Below are positions 11,241 through 20,575 of a stretch of DNA of 64,000 nt, in pieces. Origin of the DNA: Garcia nutans (Eukaryota; Streptophyta; Magnoliopsida; Malpighiales; Euphorbiaceae); the NCBI GenBank assembly GCA_947685225.1, contig CANTUV010000037.1:27733001-27797000 (forward strand), in the 5' to 3' direction. The notes below the pieces were generated by a model that was not told the origin of the DNA, ran no database searches, and saw nothing but the letters and a program-made list of their open reading frames with translations. Made by a program: the position numbers and the translations under genes. How positions within the stretch are numbered: the first letter of the stretch is position 1; each line of letters begins with the position of its first letter.

Positions 11241-11437
11241 GAATTCGAGTATGGGGTCAGTCCAACTCTAAACCAAATCAAAAATCATATTGCTTTTCAC
11301 TCTTTTTTATTATAGTCTCAGATCGTTCAAGTAGGGAGCAACCTGTAGACCCTTATTTTTTTATCAAGTCCAATCTATTATTTTAAAATAAGTCTAAAAT
11401 AATTTTTGTGATATTTATTATTTATTTTAATATTTAT
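11241..11437. other. Short spacer to the LARD-A breakpoint
   Basis: Unrecognised AT-rich sequence that ends abruptly where LTR homology starts. Confidence 0.4.
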
Positions 11438-11442
11438 GGAGA

Positions 11443-11662
11443 GACACGGCCGTGTCCCTTGCCCGTGTCTGCTACTGGATTGTTGTGTTGAGAGACACGG
11501 CCACTGGCTTGGCCGTGTCCACTGCCCGTGTTTGCTACTGCTTGAATTGGATTGAGAGACACGGCCACTGGCTTGGCCGTGTCCTTTGACCGTGTTTGCT
11601 ACTGGATGTTTGGATTGAGAGACACGGCCACAAGCTTGGCCGTGTCCCTTGAGGGTGTTAGC
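11443..11662 (+). repeat. GACACGGCC dyad cluster, left LTR of LARD-A
   Basis: One GACACGGCCGTGTC palindrome followed by three GACACGGCC-N8-GGCCGTGTC dyads spaced about 60-75 bp. Spacers are ACTGGCTT (twice) and ACAAGCTT. Confidence 0.9.
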
Positions 11663-12263
11663 TTGGGTGTTTGTTATTTGTTCTTCATACACTGTTGGAT
11701 CTTCAGAGGTCTTTTATACCTAAACACACTTAAAACAATAATGATCCAACCAAATGTATATAGAAGATTCTATATTCATGTATAATGTAAATTGTTTTGT
11801 ATATAACAATGATGATATAGGAAATGTGGAAGATATAATGATCATGGAAAAAGATATGTGCAATGCCATTGATTATGTATTGTTGAGTGATGAATTGATC
11901 AATGTGATATGATGATAACAATGATGTTTAAGATACTATATGAACAATGTTATGGTTTATGTATTGTGAACTTTGTAAATTGTAATGTGTTATGTGAAAG
12001 ATGTGATGTTGTGATGAAAGATGAAATGAGAATTGAAATCAAATGAAATGAGAAGCCATTGTCATTGGCTATTATAACACAAATGTGATGTAAAGCCATT
12101 GTGATTGGCTATGATGATTCAATTGTGATAAATGAGGCATGTTTGCCTAGATTATGATTCAATTGAGAATGAGATGGATAATGAAATAATAAATGAATTG
12201 TGTAACTAATGTGTTATTCAATTTCAGAGTTCTGGGTTTGGAGGCATGCCTATAAAATGAAAG

Positions 12264-12512
12264 GTAACAGTCTTGCCGGGTTGAGGATCTCTGTAATTTG
12301 AGATGAAATGAGGTCCAAGAGACTGGGTCTGTTACACTATGATAATTATGATTATGAGATATATAATTGGTAACAGTCTTGCCGGGTTGAGGATCTCCTC
12401 GAGGTTAGTCGAGTTGATGGTCCAAGAGACTGGGTCTGTTACAGGTAACAGTCTTGCCGGGTTGAGGATCTCCTCATGTGGAGTTGATGGTCCAAGAGAC
12501 TGGGTCTGTTAC
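12264..12512 (+). repeat. Three GTAACAG...CTGTTAC units in LARD-A left LTR
   Basis: Units at 12264-12335, 12370-12442 and 12445-12512 (68-73 bp), each opening GTAACAGTCTTGCCGGG and closing GACTGGGTCTGTTAC. The termini form a 7-bp inverted repeat. The array lies between GGCATGCC (12243) and the TAACTCTGAAC anchor (12583). Confidence 0.88.
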
Positions 12513-13144
12513 ACTATCCATGGATAGAGTTATTGATACATGATGCCTACGGGCTTGATTATTGTGATTATGAACCAAAGCAGTAACTCTGAACTTTGAA
12601 TAACATATTAGTGTGTTGTTTGGGCCCGAGTCTGTCTTTGTTGTCAATGTGATATTCAAATGTTGAAATAAATGAGTAATGAGATCTATAACTGCCTTTA
12701 TTGAAAGTATGATTCATGTCTGATGAATTGTGGATAAAATAATGTTATAAAGTATGATTTTGCAATATGTGCATTGATGTATTGAAGGTGAATATGTTTG
12801 AGGGACTTTGTTGATATATGATTTTATAAAAATATAGTATGATGTGTAGAATATATATATGAATAAGGAATGTGTGAGAATTGCTTTCATAAAGGTGTTG
12901 AATAGGTCGTTGAATGGTATTTTGGTTGAAATGATGTATGTTTATATGCATATGAGATAGAAAGGGAAAGTACTGTGTTGTAAAGGCTTTATATAATTAT
13001 GTATAATAATTGTGAAATTAGTGGGAACATATGAAGAATGCATTGAGAAAGGAAAACGTGGTAAGAGAACCATAAAACATAATGCTAAAAATATAAGGTA
13101 TGATTCTTATGGTAAAATGTGTTTTAGTATTTATTTGTACTACT

Positions 13145-13179
13145 AAGCTTTCGGGCTTAGCGCGGATGTTTAATCGCGC
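13145..13179 (+). other. Conserved double hairpin in LARD-A left LTR
   Basis: AAGCT-TTCG-GGCTT (UUCG loop, U-G closing pair) followed by GCGCGG...ATCGCGC and AGGTATG. Confidence 0.7.
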
Positions 13180-13522
13180 AGGTATGTATGCGGTTGATCG
13201 GGAAGTCTAGCTGTTATGCCACGAGAAGGGTAAGGGTGTCTCGAGACCAACTAGAAGGTGATGCATACATGTGTAATTTTAAATTATATTGTATTTTTGA
13301 GTTAATATATATATTCATATGGATGAATGAAGTTTTGATAAATAAGAATACTGACTTTTGTAAATGTGTTTTAAATTAATGTATAATTTGATGAACTTGG
13401 ATAAAGGTTTTTTTTTTTAATTTGAATCTAAAAGTAACATTCTTATACTTTATATACGTATTGTATGTATACTAGGTATATGTATAGTACTTATATGGAG
13501 TATCAGGGTGTTACAATTATTT

Positions 13523-13534
13523 TGGTATCAGAGC
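13523..13534 (+). other. Primer-binding site (tRNA-iMet type) of LARD-A
   Basis: TGGTATCAGAGC lies 7 nt after the LTR end. It is the sequence complementary to the plant initiator tRNA-Met 3' end used by many plant retrotransposons. Confidence 0.9.
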
Positions 13535-16500
13535 TTAGGTTCGAGATTCTCGGCCTAAGTAAAATTAAAAAGAGAAAGTTTTGAAAGGCCTAAAGAGAAG
13601 TAAAAAGGAAAAGTTTTGAAATGCAATTGGTAATACATGCATATGCATTCACACCTAGTTTGGTCTCGGACGTGGCATTATATGAGTTGTAGAATATTTG
13701 TGTTATAACAGATGTTCAAAATAGTTGATGATATATGTATATACTATTTTGGATGTAATGAGAAATCATGATTGTTGGCAATGATGTTAGAAATGAATTA
13801 TAATTGAGGCATAGTATCTAATTGATTATGGGAAACGAATGGTGAAATGTAATGTAATGTGATGTATGTATATTGACGATGCATATGAAAAATGTCATGT
13901 TGTGTGCAACATGGAATGTAATGTTGATGTTTATGAGCAATATTATGTAGGACATAATGTGAATTGAAACATACAAAAAAAAAAAGGAGAATAAAGTTGA
14001 AAATGAGTTGAAATCAAATCAAGATAAGAGTATGTACTCTTTCTTCTACACTTTGAACTTCCTTAGAATAAAGTTTATGTGGTCAGCTAATGTTGAGTTT
14101 GCTAGACAGAGGAATTAATGTTGAATTTGTTAATATCGAAAGTTATATTATTAATGAGGAGAGTGTGGTGGAATATTGAATGAGTTGATTAGTAGAGACA
14201 AAGTGTGATTATGTAAAGTTGGGATATATATATACAGTTAAGGTTTTGTTTAAAGGAAAAAGAGATGATATTGGTTAAGTAAGAATATAAATTGGTATCG
14301 TGATTATATTGTAAATAATGTGAATTTAATGTTAAAAATGTGAGATGCTTTGATATTATGAAAGCTCATGGTAATGATGATAATATGTGATATTTGAGAT
14401 TTTGAAATGAGCTTGGTAATTGTGAAAAGTATATATTTTGATATTGCTTTGTGATATATATACGTAAGATGTTTTTAAAGTGATATTAAGAAAAGATGAG
14501 TTTGGTAAATTGAAGTTTAAGCAAAGTAGTAAGTTGAAAAGTTAAAGTTTTAGTGGAATTTGATAAAGATTATTTGGATATTGATAGTTTAATGTATATT
14601 CAATACATGAGCTAGGTGGAATGACTAGTATTGCATATGAAAGTATTATGAATTGAGTAATGTGATTAATGGTATGAGAATTTGTTTTGAAATAATTAAG
14701 AAAGTGAGTAAGCAAATGAAAATGAGTTATTTTAAGTCATTTGAGTGGAAAGAGTAAAAATGGATATGAAGGTATATTAAACACTTTTAAAGACAAAAGT
14801 GAAAGAGATGTCACATAAGGATTCTGAATGAGATGTATGTGAAATGTTATTATGGTTAGAATATATATATATATATATTTGTTTGGAGGATAAATATTTT
14901 ACATTATATTGAAGAAACGAGAATGATAGTGTTTGAAAGAAAGTAATAAACATTAAATTTGTATGGAATGTATGACAAAAGAAAATAGAATAAGAGCATA
15001 TAATTAAGTGTATACATGTATATGCTATGTGAATTGAGTTTTTCAATATGAATGAAATTATGAGATATAAACAAGTGTGTGAATCACATTATGAAGGTGA
15101 CTTATGAATATGTATGTGGTATTATTATAGAATTAGTGTTATGGAAATGATGTTGTATGTATGAGTGGACCTAAGAGAGATTAGGTCTTGAACTGTGCAA
15201 AGTTAGATGGATTATGTGATGATAGTAAGTACGAAATGGACTTGAGTAATAGTGGACAGTGGAAACTATTATGATTGAATATGTATATAGTAATAGTGCT
15301 GAAGCATGAATTAAGTTGATAAGGATCATATAAGTGAGTGCAAATTGGCTGAAACGGAGTTGGAATGTGTTAATTTCTGTTATACTAAAAATGTAAAGAA
15401 GGACTATATAAATCTTATAATACACTTTAGCTTTGTATGTGTAAAGATTGAGAATAGAATTATATAAAGAACAGTATTGATTTGAAAGTCCCGGGCTTGA
15501 ACATTAATCTCTTAAAGCTATGTGTTCTGTTCAGTATATTTGATCGGTTAATTTGTTATCCATGGATTTGGGTCTTGGATAAAATGATTGTAATACAAAT
15601 TTGATGAGATTGAGATTATGGTTGAGGAGTGTAGTTAAAATTTATGATGGATAAAGTTGTATCTTATTATTTTATTGTTAAGAACTTGGTTACAACTGTG
15701 AATAATATGACAAAAAGGTAAACAAAATAAATATACCAATGATAGGAAATGTGAAGAGATATTAAGAAGGGAGAAATTATAATATATGAATGAAAGTTAT
15801 ACTGAATATGTTTATGGTATGTAACTTAAGGTTTAAGGGAATGAACTCAAGATTTGAGTGAATGAGTTATAGATATAACGTATGATATTGACTGAAAATG
15901 GATTGAAGGAGATTAGAAATTGAATATAAGTTTGCTCTAATGGAATTAAGTTATATGTATATATATAAAAATTATGAAATTTTGTGAAAGGTTAGATTAA
16001 TTAATCGTTGATTGGATGTGAACAAGATTAGAACGTGGGTATATTGTGATAGATGGATCAATTGATCTGGATTTGGCTAAGATTATGAATCATCATTGAG
16101 ATTCAATATGTATATTTATACCAAGGGTACAATTATTTACGTGATAATGTATATGATGTAAAATTTTAAAGTGTGATTGGACATGAATAAATGGAATTAG
16201 AGTAGTTGTTAATCATGATAAAAAGGGAAAAGATTGGTTATTTATCAAATAAGTAAAAAAGGTAATGTATTAATATGTAAGTTAAGTGAAAAACATGCTA
16301 AAGAAGTAACTCCATGTGTGAAAAATAAGGATCTTGTTATCCATTGAGGTTTGATAAATGTTTATTTAGACAGTGATTGTAATGACAAGATAAGCAATAG
16401 TATGATATAATTCAAAAAAATTTCCAAGGTTAAAGTTGATTATCTATAAAGAGATGAAGTGATATATCTTGAATGTAATAGATGAATGGAATATATAGAT

Positions 16501-16725
16501 TATAAGATGAGTTGATTAGTGTATAAAAGAAAATTCATTGGGAATGTAATGAGCTATCTTGGTTGCTCTGTTGAGAAAGTTATAAGATAAAAATAGATAT
16601 ATAATGATAAGTTATGATTGACTAAAAGGGGGAGAGTAAAAGTTATGTAAGTTGATAAATTAAGATGGTGATTTGTTCCAAATGGGTTGTTAGTGTGCTA
16701 GATAATTTCGAGGACGAAATTATTT

Positions 16726-16739
16726 AAGGGGGAGAGAAT
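16726..16739 (+). other. Polypurine tract of LARD-A
   Basis: AAGGGGGAGAGAAT abuts the LTR start and is preceded by TTTCGAGGACGAAATT. Confidence 0.88.
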
Positions 16740-17027
16740 TGTAATATCCCGGAATAGACCCTAAGAGTTTTGGAGTTAATGTTGTTGCATTTGGATTTAA
16801 TGTATATGTATGTATGGGAAATATAAAGATAATATATATATATATAAGACATATACATATACATCACATATACATGGGATATAAAATGGTGTAGGAAAGT
16901 GAGTTGTGTATATATATTTGTATAATTAGTTAATAATAATAATAATGATAATAAGGACAAAAAGAAAAGAGAAGAAGAAAGTCAAAAGTTGGAAAATTAT
17001 GTGTGGTGGAGGTTATTTGAGAAATAT

Positions 17028-17033
<6 letters not shown>

Positions 17034-17077
<44 letters not shown>

Positions 17078-17166
17078 TGAGAGAAATGAAAGAAAGAACG
17101 AGAACGTTCTTTCTTCCTCTGCTTCTTCTTTTCCTTTGTAAACGAGAGAGAGAGAGAGAGAGAGAG
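17034..17166 (+). repeat. (ATT)n and (GA)n microsatellites in LARD-A LTR
   Basis: About 11 ATT units end near 17067 and 13 GA units cover about 17140-17166, flanking the putative transcription start region. Confidence 0.9.
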
Positions 17167-17527
17167 AAGCTAGAAAGAGAAAGATGATTTTGCTTCTAGT
17201 TACACCAAAGATTAAGAATATCAAGATGTTTGCAAGTGGATATTGAAGATTTAGCAAGCTATTCAAGTAAGTACTCCCTTTTGAGTTGATTTTATTGATT
17301 ATATGTATATATCTAAATTCTTATCTTCTTGTTTTGAATTCTTGTGGATTGAGGTTATGTTTGGTATAATTAGTGTGTAAAGTGAAGATAATGAAAGAGT
17401 GAAGTATGTAAAGATGTTGAATTGATATTTAAGTGATGATAAGTTGAGAAAATTGTGAGGTAAATGATGAAATGTTGAGGGTGGGTTTGGGTTAGATGAA
17501 TTTGGAAGTGTTTGGCCTTTAATTCAT

Positions 17528-17822
17528 TGAAGAACACGGGCAAGTCATGAGAGACACGGCCAAGTTAGGGCAAACTCGACCGTGTTGGATGATTTTTGGA
17601 GAGACACGGCCGTGTCCCTTGCCCGTGTCTGCTACTGGATTGTTGTGTTGAGAGACACGGCCACTGGCTTGGCCGTGTCCACTGCCCGTGTTTGCTACTG
17701 CTTGAATTGGATTGAGAGACACGGCCACTGGCTTGGCCGTGTCCTTTGACCGTGTTTGCTACTGGATGTTTGGATTGAGAGACACGGCCACAAGCTTGGC
17801 CGTGTCCCTTGAGGGTGTTAGC
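17528..17822 (+). repeat. GACACGGCC dyad cluster, right LTR of LARD-A
   Basis: Complete version of the cluster, including a long-spaced pair (GACACGGCC near 17551 and GACCGTGT near 17578) missing from the truncated left LTR, then the fused palindrome and three dyads with 8-nt spacers. Confidence 0.9.
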
Positions 17823-18423
17823 TTGGGTGTTTGTTATTTGTTCTTCATACATTGTTGGATCTTCAGAGGTCTTTTATACCTAAACACACTTAAAACAATA
17901 ATGATCCAACCAAATGTATATAGAAGATTCTATATTCATGTATAATGTAAATTGTTTTGTATATAACAATGATGATATAGGAAATGTGGAAGATATAATG
18001 ATCATGGAAAAAGGTATGTGCAATGCCATTGATTATGTATTGTTGAGTGATGAATTGATCAATGTGATATGATGATAACAATGATGTTTAAGATACTATA
18101 TGAACAATGTTATGTTTTATGTATTGTGAACTTTGTAAATTGTAATGTGTTATGTGAAAGATGTGATGTTGTGATGAAAGATGAAATGAGAATTGAAATC
18201 AAATGAAATGAGAAGCCATTGTCATTGGCTATTATAACACAAATGTGATGTAAAGCCATTGTGATTGGCTATGATGATTCAATTGTGATAAATGAGGCAT
18301 GTTTGCCTAGATTATGATTCAATTGAGAATGAGATGGATAATGAAATAATAAATGAATTGTGTAACTAATGTGTTATTCAATTTCAGAGTTCTGGGTTTG
18401 GAGGCATGCCTATAAAATGAAAG

Positions 18424-18672
18424 GTAACAGTCTTGCCGGTTTGAGGATCTCTGTAATTTGAGATGAAATGAGGTCCAAGAGACTGGGTCTGTTACACTAT
18501 GATAATTATGATTATGAGATATATAATTGGTAACAGTCTTGCCGGGTTGAGGATCTCCTCGAGGTTAGTCGAGTTGATGGTCCAAGAGACTGGGTCTGTT
18601 ACAGGTAACAGTCTTGCCGGGTTGAGGATCTCCTCATGTGGAGTTGATGGTCCAAGAGACTGGGTCTGTTAC
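18424..18672 (+). repeat. Three GTAACAG...CTGTTAC units in LARD-A right LTR
   Basis: Copies of the left-LTR array, with one visible difference (CCGGTTTG for CCGGGTTG in the first unit). Confidence 0.88.
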
Positions 18673-19304
18673 ACTATCCATGGATAGAGTTATTGATACA
18701 TGATGCCTACGGGCTTGATTATTGTGATTATGAACCAAAGCAGTAACTCTGAACTTTGAATAACATATTAGTGTGTTGTTTGGGCCCGAGTCTGTCTTTG
18801 TTGTCAATGTGATATTCAAATGTTGAAATAAATGAGTAATGAGATCTATAACTACCTTTATTGAAAGTATGATTCATGTCTGATGAATTGTGGATAAAAT
18901 AATGTTATAAAGTATGATTTTGCAATATGTGCATTGATGTATTGAAGGTGAATATGTTTGAGGGACTTTGTTGATATATGATTTTATAAAAATATAGTAT
19001 GATGTGTAGAATATATATATGAATAAGGAATGTGTGAGAATTGCTTTCATAAAGGTGTTGAATAGGTCGTTGAATGGTATTTTGGTTGAAATGATGTATG
19101 TTTATATGCATATGAGATAGAAAGGGAAAGTACTGTGTTGTAAAGGCTTTATATAATTATGTATAATAATTGTGAAATTAGTGGGAACATATGAAGAATG
19201 CATTGAGAAAGGAAAACGTGGTAAGAGAACCATAAAACATAATGCTAAAAATATAAGGTATGATTCTTATGGTAAAATGTGTTTTAGTATTTATTTGTAC
19301 TACT

Positions 19305-19339
19305 AAGCTTTCGGGCTTAGCGCGGATGTTTAATCGCGC
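19305..19339 (+). other. Conserved double hairpin in LARD-A right LTR
   Basis: Identical to the left LTR copy at 13145-13179. Confidence 0.7.
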
Positions 19340-19674
19340 AGGTATGTATGCGGTTGATCGGGACGTCTAGCTGTTATGCCACGAGAAGGGTAAGGGTGTC
19401 TCGAGACCAACTAGAAGGTGATGCATACATGTGTAATTTTAAATTATATTGTATTTTTGAGTTAATATATATATTCATATGGATGAATGAAGTTTTGATA
19501 AATAAGAATACTGACTTTTGTAAATGTGTTTTAAATTAATGTATAATTTGATGAACTTGGATAAAGGTTTTTTTTTTAATTTGAATCTAAAAGTAACATT
19601 CTTATACTTTATATACGTATTGTATGTATACTAGGTATATGTATAGTACTTATATGGAGTATCAGGGTGTTACA

Positions 19675-20575
19675 ATTTTCATAGAAATTATTTCATAAAC
19701 CTTGATTTAAATTGTACAGTGGTCATAATTCTTTGTGAAAAATAATAATATTATTAGTTCTACATATCAAACCCTATTTTCTAAATACAAAACCCTAAAA
19801 TCTTAATTTTTAGACCTAAACTCACTAAACCCTAAATTTTATTCACGAAACCCTAATTCAAGATGTAAACCTAGATTTATGTGTTTATTGCTTTATTTAG
19901 TTTTAGATTTGATTATGTAATTTATTATATGATTTATTTGATTTCAATATTTGATTTTTTTAATTTATGATGGATGAATATTTTCTTGACTATTATTTGT
20001 TTATTAAGATTGTAAGAGGTATGTTTCCATAATTGGGTATCTCATTAATTAATTTTCATGTAATTTAAATTATTTTCATATTTTGGGATTAATGTAAAGA
20101 ACCGTTTTCACCTTTCAGTGAGTGTCCTATTTAGTTTTGGATATTGGACGATGTAAGGACATGTTTTCATCCTTGGATGGGTGTCCATTTATTTATTTTT
20201 ATTTGGACATTGCTTTGATTTTTAATAAAGTATTTGTTTATTCTTATGATTGCATGTAGTATGTATAATATCATTATATTTAAGAATTTTATAATATTAG
20301 GACCTGAAAAGGAGGCCGGTTCCAATGAACCAGGCACTGTGGGGGTGCTGGGCCATTTCTCATCTTCCCAACGGGTATCCAACTTTCCGAACCCAATAAG
20401 GGATTGGAAATTCCTCGAAAATTGAGTCATCCACCCTTTCTTTTTCCCGACCCATCCGGGTGGCGATTTCATTTTCTTCGAGCTTAGGCCCGTATTCTCT
20501 AAGGCCCCGAGCCTAATAGTACCAAAGTTGCAATAACCATTCCACGTGGGAGTGGGGTCGAAAATCCCCGCTCAC
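19675..20575. other. Spacer with telobox-like motifs and unrecognised GC-richer segment
   Basis: 19765-19860 has several AAACCCTA motifs, not in a regular array. 20100-20215 contains two imperfect copies of a TTTTCAYCYTT...GTGTCC...TTGGA segment. 20300-20575 is more GC-rich and may be debris of another LTR element; I recognise no gene. Confidence 0.4.

Larger units (their letters stand above)
11438..13515 (+). repeat. 5' LTR of LARD-A, truncated at its 5' side
   Basis: Homologous to 17598-19674 of the right LTR at a constant offset of 6160. The first 860 bp (TGTAATATC start, TATA-like run, donor) are missing, and the break coincides with the first GACACGGCCGTGTC palindrome. Confidence 0.9.
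13516..16739 (+). mobile_element. Non-coding internal region of LARD-A
   Basis: It lies between the primer site and the polypurine tract. No gag, protease, RT, RNase H or integrase motif is visible in any frame. The part from 14771 onward is shared with LARD-P 1-2377, so the internal sequence is a family feature and not a random capture. The + strand is C-poor. A possible splice acceptor (GTGTTATAACAG) ends at 13711. A leader segment at 13623-13650 resembles the Gypsy-2 leader. Confidence 0.75.
11438..19674 (+). mobile_element. LARD-A: non-autonomous LTR element
   Basis: Truncated 5' LTR (11438-13515), iMet-type primer site, 3.2 kb internal region without recognisable coding domains, polypurine tract and full 3' LTR (16740-19674, 2935 bp). 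The shared 2.08 kb of the two LTRs differs at about seven positions by eye, so the insertion is fairly recent. LTR ends, primer site, polypurine tract and LTR modules match the coding Gypsy-1 element, which suggests mobilisation in trans. The target duplication cannot be checked because the left end is missing. Confidence 0.85.
16740..19674 (+). repeat. 3' LTR of LARD-A (complete)
   Basis: Starts TGTAATATCCCGG, ends AGGGTGTTACA, 2935 bp. It carries an (ATT)n run, a TATA-like run near 17069, GA repeats, a GTAAGT donor-like site at 17267, a dyad cluster, three GTAACAG units and the double hairpin. Confidence 0.92.

Noticed and set aside
13523..13534. tRNA gene fragment
   Set aside because: The match to the initiator tRNA is a primer-binding site beside an LTR; no cloverleaf sequence is present.
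17565..17852. 95-residue frame on - with repeated GHGQASGRVSQS
   Set aside because: It is the reverse reading of the GACACGGCC repeat cluster and recurs in the other LTR; no start context or domain.
20300..20575. Exon of an unknown gene (GC-richer, open on -)
   Set aside because: The frame runs into the Gypsy D relic, has no recognisable domain, and the sequence looks like other LTR debris.
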